Positions 33,719-42,574 of a stretch of DNA of 64,000 nucleotides are shown piece by piece. Numbering within the stretch: the stretch's first letter is position 1; each line of letters starts with the position of its first letter. Below the pieces are notes generated by a model, which ran no database searches, was not told the origin of the DNA, and saw only the letters and a program-made list of their open reading frames with translations. Source of the DNA: Pseudomonadales bacterium (GTDB lineage Bacteria; Pseudomonadota; Gammaproteobacteria; Pseudomonadales; Azotimanducaceae); contig JANQPF010000005.1 in the NCBI GenBank assembly GCA_028285415.1, positions 372,001 through 436,000 on the forward strand, read 5' to 3'. Position numbers and translations under genes: made by a program.

Positions 33719-33876
33719 GCTATCCTCCCGTCTTGGTTTCGGTTTAAAGTGTCGTTTGATGGTTTGCCACAAGCGGCTCGCTGAATACTACTGTCGTGTT
33801 TCGAGCTAGAGTGACGAAGTAAGAACCTTTGCCGATGCGGATGCTCGGGATGGGCCATGTCGAGATGGGCGATGGG

Positions 33877-34398
33877 ATGAGCTTGGTACTGGTTGGATTG
33901 GGTAGCAATCAAGGCGAGTCCGTGGCGATTGTCGAGGCGGCGATACAGCGCCTGCAGGCATATGCCGCAGCCGGCTCGATGCGCCGGTCGAGCCTGTATC
34001 GGACCTCGCCCGTCGATTGTCCACCAGACACCGGTGACTTCATCAACGCCGCCGTTGGTTTCCACCCGCGCGCGGGCCTGACGCCAGAGACGCTGCTGGC
34101 GGACCTGAAAGCGCTCGAGCAGGAGTTTGGACGCCCGGCCGTGTCACCGCGCAACGCGCCGCGGCCGCTCGACCTCGATCTCCTTGCGTTTGGCGACGAG
34201 CGTCGAGACACGCCGCGTTTTCAACTGCCACACCCTCGGGCTGCGGACAGGTTGTTTGTCCTGGCACCGTTGACTGAAATAGCCCCCGAATTCGAGTGGC
34301 CGGGAAATGCCTGCACCGTGCAGACGCTTCTCGAGGCCCTGCAGACGGATGAACACGTTGAGCGCTTGTCGCCCGCTGTTGCTACTGAGCGCACTTAG
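33877..34398 (+). CDS. folK: 2-amino-4-hydroxy-6-hydroxymethyldihydropteridine pyrophosphokinase
   Basis: FolK (173 residues) transfers pyrophosphate from ATP to 6-hydroxymethyl-dihydropterin in folate synthesis. The N-terminal LVGLGSNQGES, SSLYRTSPVDCPPDTGDFINAA and the NAPRPLDLDLLAFGDE metal motif, followed by LPHPRAADRLFVLAPL, are diagnostic. ATG at 33877 is chosen because it directly precedes the first conserved strand; earlier in-frame ATGs add unrelated residues. It overlaps the next gene by 50 bases in another frame. No folB is visible in the window (see the PTPS-like gene at 42074). Confidence 0.94.
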   Translation: MSLVLVGLGSNQGESVAIVEAAIQRLQAYAAAGSMRRSSLYRTSPVDCPPDTGDFINAAVGFHPRAGLTPETLLADLKALEQEFGRPAVSPRNAPRPLDLDLLAFGDERRDTPRFQLPHPRAADRLFVLAPLTEIAPEFEWPGNACTVQTLLEALQTDEHVERLSPAVATERT

Positions 34399-35254
34399 TT
34401 TTGCGTTAGCTGGCGGCGTCCCGGCGAACGCCTACGAACCGCAAATTCACCAGCAGCTCACCTTCATGGCGGCTCGGCAGTACAACCGCTGCGCGGAGCG
34501 CCGGTCCGATCTGGAGACGCTTTCCGCATTGGACACGCGCTACGTGGTGAAGGCCAACGTCGGGCAGGCGGACCCAAATGTGTTTGTCCGCATGTTTCGC
34601 TGGGACTACTACAACCGGCTGGATCAGGAAAACCGCTCGACGCTGGGCTTCATCGACACCCGCTTTCATGACCATTTCAAGAGCCTCAGCCGTAATATCC
34701 AACGTGCCGACAAGCGTCAGGAACGCCTGCGCCACCTCGGGCGTCTGATCAACTACGTGCAGAAGGTGTCGTCTCCTGCACATGCAGTACCGGTCTATAC
34801 GGGGCGCTGGTGGCGGCTGTCTTTCAGCGACCGGTTCAACAGGTATCCCGTGGACGCGGTGCAGACCGAAGAGGCCCTGCAGGACAGCTGTGCTTACCTC
34901 GATGCACCTGCCAGCTACCAGGAGGTGCTGGTCGAGGTGGCGTCGGATACCATCACGTCGGTGCAGGGCCAGATTTATGGTTTTCCGGTGACCTGGGAAG
35001 CCTACTGGACGTTAGCTGACGATGCGGAAGACTTCGGCGAATACGGTCCGGCCGGCAATACCTTTGGTGAGCGGACGGAATTCCGCTGTGGCGAAGGCAG
35101 CCGGTGCCTGTTGCTGGAAGACGATCCGCTTTATCACGGCTTTGCTCTGGACCGTCACGTTGCGGCCGTCATCGCAACCATGCGGGCGATGGCGTTGCTT
35201 CAGCGCATCGACGCGGATCCAGAAGGACAGGTGGCAGAGATTGAGGATTCTTAA
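34349..35254 (+). CDS. Secreted protein, possibly zinc phospholipase C / S1-P1-nuclease-like fold
   Basis: The 301-residue product has a clear signal peptide (hydrophobic about 8-24, cut after N-A) and a helical mature domain. Regularly spaced His/Asp residues (QIHQQL, DTRFHDHF, VSSPAHAVPVYTG) recall trinuclear-zinc enzymes of the phospholipase C / P1 nuclease fold, with PAH-A-x-P the best local match. I cannot confirm the full ligand set. Four cysteines could form disulfides. It starts inside folK (ATG at 34349) and overlaps the beta-lactamase-fold gene by 14 bases. Confidence 0.65.
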   Translation: MNTLSACRPLLLLSALSFALAGGVPANAYEPQIHQQLTFMAARQYNRCAERRSDLETLSALDTRYVVKANVGQADPNVFVRMFRWDYYNRLDQENRSTLGFIDTRFHDHFKSLSRNIQRADKRQERLRHLGRLINYVQKVSSPAHAVPVYTGRWWRLSFSDRFNRYPVDAVQTEEALQDSCAYLDAPASYQEVLVEVASDTITSVQGQIYGFPVTWEAYWTLADDAEDFGEYGPAGNTFGERTEFRCGEGSRCLLLEDDPLYHGFALDRHVAAVIATMRAMALLQRIDADPEGQVAEIEDS

Positions 35255-37100
35255 ACGCTGCGTTGGGTTGTGTCTGCTGACGCTCAGCCCGTTTGCCCTT
35301 TCAGCATCCGTGACAGCATCCTCGATCGAACGTTTCGTCGACGGCGTCGTGGAACGCTCGATCGTGGCGCGCGAGACCGCAGGCGCCACCGTTTCGATTG
35401 TTGCGAATGGCCGGCTGGTCATGGCGAAAGGTTACGGCCTGGCCGACGTCGAACGCGCGCGCCCGGTCGCCGGACGAGTGACTCAGTTTCGGATCGGGAG
35501 CATCACCAAAGTGCTCACCTGGATCAGCGTGTTGCAGCTGGTGGAAGCAGGCAAGCTGGATCTCGATGCCGACGTCAATACGTATCTGAGTGACTTTGCG
35601 GTACCGCGTGATTTCAGCGACGCGATTACGCTGCGACATCTGATGACGCACACGCCTGGGTTCGAGGACAATCTGGTTGATCTTTTTGTTACAGGCCCGC
35701 GGCAGGTGGGTACGCTTGCCGCGACGCTGGCGCAATCGATGCCGCGACGGGTTGCGCCGCCCGGCGTGCAGGTGAGCTATTCGAACTATGGCGTTGGTCT
35801 TGCCGGGCATGTTGTCGCCCAGGTTTCGGGTATGGATTGGCATGACTATGTGGAAACCAGCATCCTGCGGCCCCTGGGAATGACAGACGCGACAACGCGT
35901 CAGCCGGTCAGCGAAACCATCGAGGCCAGCCGCGCAAGGGGTTACACCAGACCGGCAGAAGGGTTCGAAGAGCAGGGATTTGTATTTGTGCCACTTGCAC
36001 CCGCAGGCGCTGCAACCGCTTCCGCGCTGGATATGGCGCGGTTGATGGTGGAGCTACTGAATCCGGAAAGCACCAGCGTGCTGTCCGCGTCGTCCAAAAC
36101 GCAGCTCTTGAGCGGAGCGTACGTCACCCACCCGGAAGTCAATGGGATGACGCTCGGCATGTATGAAATGTCTCAGGGGGGTGCCCGGGCTGTGGGCCAT
36201 GGCGGGAACACCATTCTCTTTGAATCGCTCATGGTGCTCTGGCCGGAAGAACGGCTCGGGCTCTTCGTGTCGACCAATACCGCGGGTGGCGGCGTGCTGG
36301 CCAACGCGCTTGCTGACACGTTCGCCCACGAGCTTGGTCTGGCAGGTGAACGGCCCAGGCTGGAGGGCGTGGATGACGCCAGGGGGTACGTCGGTACCTA
36401 TGTCAGCGCGCGGCGCAATCACAGCAACTTTACGAAGCTCATGGCCCTGACCAATACCGTCTCGATCAGATTTGACGAGTACGAGAGCACGTTGTGGGTC
36501 ACCGATGCGGGCGGTCCGCGGCCTTTCAAGAAGCTGGACCGAGGGCTTTATCAAGAGGTGAATGGCTCGGAACGGATTGTGTTTCAGGATGGCGACACCC
36601 TGCGTCTCTACTTCAGCGCGCAGCCGGTGTTTGCATTCACGCGTGTGCGGACCTCCGAGTCGCTGCCGTTGAACGGCACGCTGCTGGCCATCTGGCTGCT
36701 CCTGGCCGTTGGGGTGTTGATTCTATGGCCGCTCAGCTATGTGATCGGCAGCGGCAGAGCACGGGGGCGAGGGCAGACGATGCCGGTTGTGCTCACCATC
36801 TTGACGATTCTAATCACGCTCTTTTTCATTCTACAGGTGGCCAACGCTGCCGGTGGAGATGGTTATCACCTGTTGATGCACGGCTTCAGGGAGGTTCCTG
36901 ACCTGTTGTGGTTCCCGGTTGCTGTGGCTGGTCTGGTGCTGATGCGTCTCCTCTATGTCTATCGTGTCTGGGCGGATGGGTTCTGGTGGTTCAGCCGGCG
37001 GCTGCATTTCAGCCTGATGGTGCTGGCTGACGTTGCGCTCGTATGGTGGTTCTGGCAGTGGAATCTGCTACCTGAACAGATGCTCGCTTTCGTCAAATAG
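35241..37100 (+). CDS. Beta-lactamase-fold serine hydrolase with C-terminal membrane domain
   Basis: The 619-residue protein has a signal peptide (cut after L-S-A), a class C beta-lactamase / penicillin-binding-like domain with the S87-x-x-K90 motif (GSITK) and Y180-S-N182, a HGG-type third motif at GHGGNT, then a C-terminal region with four membrane helices (about residues 470-615). Such proteins are D-aminopeptidases, esterases or PBP-like enzymes facing the periplasm. The start is TTG at 35241 by the signal peptide; the longer open frame upstream reads through the previous gene. It overlaps the convergent gene at 37068. Confidence 0.9.
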   Translation: MRILKRCVGLCLLTLSPFALSASVTASSIERFVDGVVERSIVARETAGATVSIVANGRLVMAKGYGLADVERARPVAGRVTQFRIGSITKVLTWISVLQLVEAGKLDLDADVNTYLSDFAVPRDFSDAITLRHLMTHTPGFEDNLVDLFVTGPRQVGTLAATLAQSMPRRVAPPGVQVSYSNYGVGLAGHVVAQVSGMDWHDYVETSILRPLGMTDATTRQPVSETIEASRARGYTRPAEGFEEQGFVFVPLAPAGAATASALDMARLMVELLNPESTSVLSASSKTQLLSGAYVTHPEVNGMTLGMYEMSQGGARAVGHGGNTILFESLMVLWPEERLGLFVSTNTAGGGVLANALADTFAHELGLAGERPRLEGVDDARGYVGTYVSARRNHSNFTKLMALTNTVSIRFDEYESTLWVTDAGGPRPFKKLDRGLYQEVNGSERIVFQDGDTLRLYFSAQPVFAFTRVRTSESLPLNGTLLAIWLLLAVGVLILWPLSYVIGSGRARGRGQTMPVVLTILTILITLFFILQVANAAGGDGYHLLMHGFREVPDLLWFPVAVAGLVLMRLLYVYRVWADGFWWFSRRLHFSLMVLADVALVWWFWQWNLLPEQMLAFVK

Positions 37101-37895
37101 AGGTTCGCAGATCAGGCCACGCGGCTTCGGCTGCGGACCGGGTGATGATGCAGGACAGATATAAAGCGGGAGCGTCGGCCAGAGTGGTACTGGTGCAGCG
37201 ATTGCCAGCATCGTGGGCTCAGCCACGTCGCTCGTCACCTGTCCGGACCGTATCTCGGAATCCGCAGATTGCCGCGATCGGGTTTGTTCCGCCATCCGGT
37301 TGTCGGACGCCGCTTCTATCATCATCCCGCCTTCGCCTGCCGGTTGCCTGTCCGCTGGCGCTACCGTGGCGTTGTTTCGAGGTGTCGTGGTCGCGTCGAT
37401 GGTTTGTGCAGGTGGTGCTCTGTCGACCTGATCGCGCTCCGCTTCCCTGTTAGCGGTGCTCGTCTGGGTCAGACCATAGAGACCCAGTGCTATCAACGCC
37501 AGCACACCGAGCGCAATCAGGTTATTGCGATCGAAGCGCCGCTTACCGGCATCCGGGTCCGGTGCGGTTTCCTTCCGTCCCGTGCGCAGCGCGCTGGCCA
37601 GACGCCGAACATCTTTGTCGGAAGAGCGCGCCGGCCAGGCGGGTATCTGGAAGTTGAGATCGCCGCCGATCGGCTCGGCGTTGTGGTCGAGATAGAGGAC
37701 GACGCTGGTGTATTCGGCTTTCGCAACGTCGGCCAGAGGTGATCGGCTGGCACGTGGCACCAGCAGCACGCAGCCTGCCTGGCGGTCCGCTTCTTCGACG
37801 AGCTTGAGACGGATGCCGAGGGTTTGCATGTGGCCCATGAGCAGGCGTACGCGCGGGAGGTGCTCGGCGTCGCACAATACGGGTATATCGATCAT
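37068..37895 (-). CDS. Hypothetical single-pass membrane protein
   Basis: I do not recognise this 275-residue protein. Residues 1-110 form a soluble alpha/beta domain (IDIPVLCDAEHLPRVRLLM, ACVLLVPRAS-like strand CVLLVP, then SVVLYLDHN), loosely like a TIR or receiver-type fold. One membrane helix follows at about 125-143, then a low-complexity Pro/Ala/Thr-rich outer region to the end. AAGGAGCG precedes the ATG. Its last 33 bases overlap the convergent beta-lactamase-fold gene. The layout suggests a cytoplasmic sensor domain joined to a periplasmic tail. Confidence 0.6.
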   Translation of the reverse strand: MIDIPVLCDAEHLPRVRLLMGHMQTLGIRLKLVEEADRQAGCVLLVPRASRSPLADVAKAEYTSVVLYLDHNAEPIGGDLNFQIPAWPARSSDKDVRRLASALRTGRKETAPDPDAGKRRFDRNNLIALGVLALIALGLYGLTQTSTANREAERDQVDRAPPAQTIDATTTPRNNATVAPADRQPAGEGGMMIEAASDNRMAEQTRSRQSADSEIRSGQVTSDVAEPTMLAIAAPVPLWPTLPLYICPASSPGPQPKPRGLICEPLFDESEHLFR

Positions 37896-38018
37896 GGCAC
37901 GCGCTCCTTGTCTTAAGACTAGCAGCCGGGAGATTTAATGTAGGGCAGCTTGAGGAGAGCGCTTGCGGGGTGGACTGCGGGAGGCTTTAATCGGCGGCTG
38001 CATTTAAGGAAGTAGATT

Positions 38019-38954
38019 TTGCCAGGTTTGCACCTTGGATTGACGCCGTGGAACTTTGCCGATTTATCGGCGGCAAGTTTGTGTGAGCAGGCCCGGTTTG
38101 CGGAGGCCTGTGGCTATGAATCGATCTGGCTGCCGGAGAACCACTTCGGTGAAAACGCCCTCCCTGATCCGCTGACGCTGCTGGCGAGCGTGGCTGGTGC
38201 CACGGAGACGATCCGGCTCGGCACGACGTCTTATCTTTTGACGCTACGCAATCCGCTGCAGGCAGCAGAGCAGGTCGCCGTCCTGGATCAGTTGAGCAAC
38301 GGGCGGCTCATTCTCGGTGTGGGTCGCGGCTATGCGCCGGAAATGCTGCGCGCCTTCCACGTGCCTCCGAAAGAAAAGCGGCGCATCTTCGCCTGGACGC
38401 TCGAGCTCATGCGCGACGCATGGGCGGGCAAAGCTATCGCGCTCGACGGCGAAGTTGAGCATGCCGTTGAGGTGCATCCTCGACCCCACCAGGATCCACA
38501 CCCGCCGCTCTGGGTGGCTGCGTTCGGACCAAAAGCCCTGGCCCAGGCAGGCAGGCTCGGTCTGCCTTACCTCTGCTCTCCGATGGAGAGTATTGCGACG
38601 CTGGAGCAGAACTACGCCGCCCATGCCGAAGCCGCGGCTGAGGCCGATGTCAGCCTCGACGGCGTCGTGCCGCTCATGCGAACCGTGTTCGTATCGACGG
38701 ACAGCGCGGTGCTGGCGGACGTGAAGCGGATGATGGCGGAGCGCAGCGATAATGCCCGCCTGGCAGAACACGAAAACGTGGACGACTGGACGATCATTGG
38801 TACCCCGGATGAGGTGTCCGGCAAAATTGATGAATACCAGGCGCGCCTCGGAATGACTCATCTGGTCGCAACGCGGCTGCGTATTGGCGGTCTGGATGCG
38901 CGGCTCATGCGCGACAGCGTTGCCCTTCTGGCGGAAACCGTGGGTGCCAGGTAA
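38019..38954 (+). CDS. LLM-class flavin-dependent oxidoreductase (luciferase-like)
   Basis: The 311-residue enzyme has the bacterial-luciferase TIM-barrel pattern: GYESIWLPENHFGENALPDPLTLLA, TIRLGTTSYLLTLRNPLQAAEQVAVLDQLSNGRLILGVGRGY and the C-terminal GTPDEVSGKIDEYQ. It uses reduced FMN or F420 to oxidise an unknown substrate. It starts at TTG 38019 with AAGGAAG upstream. The next gene starts 43 bases later on the same strand. Confidence 0.9.
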   Translation: MPGLHLGLTPWNFADLSAASLCEQARFAEACGYESIWLPENHFGENALPDPLTLLASVAGATETIRLGTTSYLLTLRNPLQAAEQVAVLDQLSNGRLILGVGRGYAPEMLRAFHVPPKEKRRIFAWTLELMRDAWAGKAIALDGEVEHAVEVHPRPHQDPHPPLWVAAFGPKALAQAGRLGLPYLCSPMESIATLEQNYAAHAEAAAEADVSLDGVVPLMRTVFVSTDSAVLADVKRMMAERSDNARLAEHENVDDWTIIGTPDEVSGKIDEYQARLGMTHLVATRLRIGGLDARLMRDSVALLAETVGAR

Positions 38955-38997
38955 CATCAAAACGCATGCGGCGCGGCCGCTCTGATCCGGGGGACAT

Positions 38998-40005
38998 GTG
39001 ACTTTCAATATTCTGTGGCCGGCCATGCGCTGGCCCGATAACCGTGAAATCGAAGTGGCGAGCGTGGCTGAGCACAGCGCTCAGTTTTGCGAACGCTTTG
39101 CCGACGTGACGCCTGAGCAATGGGCCAGCTGCGACGCCATCGTCAGCGTCAACGATGTCCCGCAGGAATATCGCGAGCAGATGACCAACTGCCGCATCTT
39201 CGTCACGCCCAAGGTGGGCTTCGACAATATCAACCTCCGCGAGTGGGCGGAAATTGGCATCCCGGTTTGTAACGTTCCCGACTACGGTACGCAGGAGGTA
39301 GCCGACCACGCCATGGCGCTGATGCTGTCGCTCATGAAAGGCATTACTTTTCATACCCGCGAGCTGAAGCAGGACCCGCGTGGCCTGTGGCGCCCCGCGC
39401 TGAATCCATACGGCAAGCGCCTGTCAGTTTGCGTGTGCGGTATTGTCGGTCTGGGCCGAATTGGTACTGCGGCGGCGCTGCGTGCCAAAGCGTTCGGCAT
39501 GGATGTGGTCATGTACGATCCGTATCGGGAAAACGGTGCGGAGCTGAGTCTGGGCATTCGGCGTGTGCACTCTCTGGAAGCGCTTTTTGCCGAATCCGAT
39601 GTCGTGAGCCTGCACGCGCCCCTGTCTGGAGAGACGGAAAAGCTCATCAACGCCGAAGTGCTTGCCGCCAGCAAACCCGGATTGGTGCTCATCAACACGG
39701 CGCGCGGACCGATCATCGATCTCGATGCGCTGCATGATGCAATGAAGGAAGGTAAGGTGCAGGCTGCAGGACTCGACGTGCTGCCGGAAGAGCCGGCCAA
39801 TCCCGATCATCCACTGATCAAAGCCTGGGCTGCCGACGAAGAGTGGATTGATCACCGCCTGGTGCTGACCCCCCACTCCGCGTTTTTCACGCCCGAAAGC
39901 GTTTACGACATGCGCTTCAAAGGCGGTGAAGTTGCAGTGACTTACCTGAGCGGTGGACGCCTCAACAACTGTGTCAACGAGGAATGGCTGACCAATCCGC
40001 GTTGA
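38998..40005 (+). CDS. D-isomer-specific 2-hydroxyacid dehydrogenase
   Basis: The 335-residue NAD-dependent enzyme has the Rossmann motif GLGRIGTAAALRAKAFG (around residue 149) and the catalytic set: Arg in INTARGPIID, Glu in VLPEEPAN and His in LTPHSAFF. It interconverts 2-oxoacids and D-2-hydroxyacids such as glyoxylate or hydroxypyruvate. The GTG start at 38998 follows GGGGGACAT. It overlaps the queuosine-precursor transporter gene by 22 bases. Confidence 0.93.
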   Translation: MTFNILWPAMRWPDNREIEVASVAEHSAQFCERFADVTPEQWASCDAIVSVNDVPQEYREQMTNCRIFVTPKVGFDNINLREWAEIGIPVCNVPDYGTQEVADHAMALMLSLMKGITFHTRELKQDPRGLWRPALNPYGKRLSVCVCGIVGLGRIGTAAALRAKAFGMDVVMYDPYRENGAELSLGIRRVHSLEALFAESDVVSLHAPLSGETEKLINAEVLAASKPGLVLINTARGPIIDLDALHDAMKEGKVQAAGLDVLPEEPANPDHPLIKAWAADEEWIDHRLVLTPHSAFFTPESVYDMRFKGGEVAVTYLSGGRLNNCVNEEWLTNPR

Positions 40006-40772
40006 GTACTCCCGTGCAGCCTGATTACCACAAGCGCCGTCAGCGTGTGTTTCTCGTGCTGTCCGGGATTTTCCTGGGCACGCTTGCGCTTCTGAACGTG
40101 CTCGGCATCAGCCGGTTCATAGATCTTTCTTTTGACGTGTTCGGGGTGAGCATTCCGATGGTGGTCGCAGTTGGCGTCTTACCCTATCCCGTGACGTTCA
40201 TGTGCACGGATCTCATCAGCGAGCTCTATGGTGAAAAGAAGGCCCGCGACATGGTCTGGGTGGGGGTGCTCCTGAACGGTTGGGTCATTTTCCTTCTGTG
40301 GCTCGGTGGCGCGCTGCCCGGATTTGAGCCTATGGATCCGAGCACCGGCACGCCGATGCTCGATGAAGCGGGGCGGTTGCCGGTGTTCTTTGAAGTGCGC
40401 GAACTTGCCTTCGGCGCGGTTGCCGCGTCCATGCTTGCCTATCTGGTTGCGCAGTTCTGCGACGTGCGCCTGTTTCACTTCTGGAAGAAGATCACCCGGG
40501 GCAGGCACTTGTGGCTGCGCAACAACGCTTCGACCATGGTCAGCCAGATCGTCGACACAACCGCGGTGATTCTGATTACGCATTTCTACGCGTCAGCGTT
40601 GCCCATCAACGACGCCGAGGCGCTGTGGCCGCAGCTGCTCACGTTCATCGCCTCCGGGTACGTCTTCAAGCTGCTGGTGGCGTTTCTCGACACAGGCCCG
40701 ATTTATCTTGCGGTGCGCTATCTCAGGCCTTATCTGGGACTCCAGGGAACCGAGGAAGCGCGCGACGACTGA
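39984..40772 (+). CDS. yhhQ: Queuosine precursor transporter, VUT family
   Basis: The 262-residue membrane protein belongs to the YhhQ/VUT family, which imports 7-cyano-7-deazaguanine-type precursors of queuosine. Six or so helices are visible, with the conserved PYPVTFMCTDLISELYGEKKARDMVWVG region (about residues 67-94) and a later HFWKKITRGRHLWLRNNASTMVSQIVDT segment. The start overlaps the dehydrogenase. Its 3' end overlaps the convergent gene at 40730 by 43 bases. No queuosine biosynthesis gene is adjacent; the PTPS-like gene at 42074 lacks the QueD cysteine. Confidence 0.88.
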   Translation: MADQSALSTPVQPDYHKRRQRVFLVLSGIFLGTLALLNVLGISRFIDLSFDVFGVSIPMVVAVGVLPYPVTFMCTDLISELYGEKKARDMVWVGVLLNGWVIFLLWLGGALPGFEPMDPSTGTPMLDEAGRLPVFFEVRELAFGAVAASMLAYLVAQFCDVRLFHFWKKITRGRHLWLRNNASTMVSQIVDTTAVILITHFYASALPINDAEALWPQLLTFIASGYVFKLLVAFLDTGPIYLAVRYLRPYLGLQGTEEARDD

Positions 40773-41410
40773 GGGTGCGCGGTTGTGATGTTGGCCGGTG
40801 GCACGCCCTCGTAGAAAAGTTCGAACTGCACGGCCCCGGGCATTGCCGAGCGGGTGACTTTGCCTTCCCCGTCTATCTGTAACCACTGAAAGCCCGCGTC
40901 GCTGAACGTCGCATCAACCTCAAAGCGTTCACCCGCGATGACTTCCGTGCCGTACAGGCGACACGGTCGATCGACGTAGACGAGAATCAGGTCCAGACCC
41001 TCGTGCACCGAGCGGAAACCGCCTCCCAGAATCCTCGTCGGGTCACCGCTCAGCACGCCGCCCGTGGCCACGCGCACAATCCGCGTTTCCGGTGGTGCTG
41101 CAGCGATGCCGTTGGCTGGTGGTTCGGCCAGCAGGTTGTATATCGGTTCGGCAAGATATAGCGGGAATGACACCTCCGTTCTGCCCATGCTGGACACGGG
41201 CAGCCTGGTTTCCTCCATCGGCACACCGAACAGGGCGCCGGGCACGGCACCCAGCGTGGCGGTCACGCGTTCAACCGCCGCGGGCGGCTGGGTTGGAACA
41301 AGCTGGACGGTGGCGTCGAGGAAGGCGAGCGTTTGGGCGTGACTGAGCCCTGTGGTGCTCAGAAGCGCAAGCAGCAGGTACCTAGCGCTCAACCTGTCCG
41401 AGGTTCGCAT
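40730..41410 (-). CDS. Exported hypothetical protein at the end of the CULT operon
   Basis: The 226-residue protein has a signal peptide (hydrophobic about 10-22, cut after S-H-A). The mature part is beta-rich, with PTQPPAAVERVTATLGAVPG and GGGFRSVHEGLDLILVYVDRPCRLYG. I do not recognise the family. It is the last gene of the minus-strand run; its start lies 29 bases inside the SDR gene. The convergent 3' end overlaps the transporter gene. Why an exported protein follows pterin-type enzymes is unclear, and it may be a separate unit. Confidence 0.65.
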   Translation of the reverse strand: MRTSDRLSARYLLLALLSTTGLSHAQTLAFLDATVQLVPTQPPAAVERVTATLGAVPGALFGVPMEETRLPVSSMGRTEVSFPLYLAEPIYNLLAEPPANGIAAAPPETRIVRVATGGVLSGDPTRILGGGFRSVHEGLDLILVYVDRPCRLYGTEVIAGERFEVDATFSDAGFQWLQIDGEGKVTRSAMPGAVQFELFYEGVPPANITTAHPQSSRASSVPWSPR

Positions 41411-42077
41411 GCAGCACTGCTCCATTGATGACGGGATTTTGTGCAGCCCACAGGAGTGTGTTGGCGATTTCGTCAGGATGTACCAGCCTTTCGAACGCAC
41501 TCATTGCGCTGATCTGTGGCATGACGTCCTCGGGAACGTGCTGGCGCAGCATCTCGGTATCGGTGAAGCCGGGGCAGACACAGGCTGTGTGAATATTGCG
41601 TCCAGCAAGGTCCTGGCACGTGGCGCGCATCATCCCGACCATTGCGTGTTTAGTCGTGACATAGCTGTAAGAGTTGGGAACGGCTTTCTCCGATAGCGTG
41701 GAACCCACGTACAGCACGCTGGACCCTGCCTGCATGTACGGGATGACGAAGTAGTTGAGCGTGTTGGGGGCCACCAGATTGGTTTCGATGATCTCGCGAA
41801 AGTGGTTGCTGGGTGTTTCCACCGCGCTGTCATTCAGCAGACGGGCTGCGTTGTGTATCAGCACGGTCTCTTCCGCGGACTGCAGGGCGCTGGACAACTG
41901 CGGACCAATCGATTCGATAAAGCCGGGTTCAGACAGGTCGCAGTTGATGTGCGTCACGCTGTCCAGCGGGCAGCGACGACGCGACAGGTTGACGACCTGG
42001 TAGCCGGCTTTGACGAACGCGTCTGCGGTATGCAGCCCGATACCGGCGCTGGCGCCGGTGATGATCAAACACTTCAT
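41382..42077 (-). CDS. Short-chain dehydrogenase/reductase
   Basis: The 231-residue SDR has the NAD(P) motif TGASAGIG (about residues 7-14) and the catalytic YxxxK in SYSYVTTKH, with a preceding Ser region (YVGSTLSEKA). CPGFTDTEM follows the active site as usual. It overlaps the PTPS-like gene by four bases, so it may reduce the pterin product, as pteridine, sepiapterin and dihydromonapterin reductases do; this is inference from context, since SDRs cannot be assigned by sequence alone. Confidence 0.9.
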   Translation of the reverse strand: MKCLIITGASAGIGLHTADAFVKAGYQVVNLSRRRCPLDSVTHINCDLSEPGFIESIGPQLSSALQSAEETVLIHNAARLLNDSAVETPSNHFREIIETNLVAPNTLNYFVIPYMQAGSSVLYVGSTLSEKAVPNSYSYVTTKHAMVGMMRATCQDLAGRNIHTACVCPGFTDTEMLRQHVPEDVMPQISAMSAFERLVHPDEIANTLLWAAQNPVINGAVLHANLGQVER

Positions 42078-42574
42078 TCACTTTTCTCCGCTTGCGACCA
42101 TTCCGCTCTGGCCCACTGCCCGTCTCCGGACGCACACCGCAGCGTGAGCCGCTCAATTTCCAGTTCCTTGATCTCGTTTCTTGCGCGCAGCGAGTCGAGA
42201 AAATACTGAGCCAGCTCCTCGACGGTCACGTTGCGCAGCGGCAGCACGGTAATGTCCCTGTGCAGAAACGGAATGCGTTCTCCGGCGAAAACCACCGTCA
42301 CGTAGTCGTCGCTGTCTTCGACCTCCAGGTACGGCGATTCGCCCGGCATGAGTACCTGTTCATCCAGGGCGTCGCACATGGCCTTCAAGGCCGTCTTCAG
42401 TACATTGTAGTCGAAGGTGAGTCCGTCACAGCCGACGGGCGCGGTTGCGTCGAGTTGGACATGAAAATTGTGACCGTGGAGGTTTTCCCGCTCGGTGGCG
42501 CTGAACAAGGTGAAGTGTGCCGCCGCGAAGTGCAGATACTCCTTGCTGATCTCGATTGTCGTGCGCTGTGTCAT
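42074..42574 (-). CDS. 6-pyruvoyl-tetrahydropterin synthase family protein, PTPS-III-like (ExxHGH)
   Basis: The 166-residue enzyme has the PTPS zinc site: H20 in FAAAHF and H33-G-H35. QueD and canonical PTPS have a catalytic Cys four residues before the first HGH His; here that position is Arg, and the motif reads E30-N-L-H-G-H, the ExxHGH pattern described for PTPS-III. PTPS-III enzymes can convert dihydroneopterin triphosphate to 6-hydroxymethyl-dihydropterin, bypassing FolB. With folK in this window and no folB seen, a folate or tetrahydromonapterin role is likely. It overlaps HAD and SDR genes by four bases each. Confidence 0.85.
   Translation of the reverse strand: MTQRTTIEISKEYLHFAAAHFTLFSATERENLHGHNFHVQLDATAPVGCDGLTFDYNVLKTALKAMCDALDEQVLMPGESPYLEVEDSDDYVTVVFAGERIPFLHRDITVLPLRNVTVEELAQYFLDSLRARNEIKELEIERLTLRCASGDGQWARAEWSQAEKSE

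Noticed and set aside
35022-35240. In-frame 5' extension of the beta-lactamase-fold gene
   Set aside because: It overlaps the exported-protein gene; the signal peptide directly after TTG 35241 sets the start.
42074-42574. Calling the PTPS gene queD because a queuosine-precursor transporter is near
   Set aside because: The catalytic Cys before HGH is absent and the ExxHGH motif points to PTPS-III instead.
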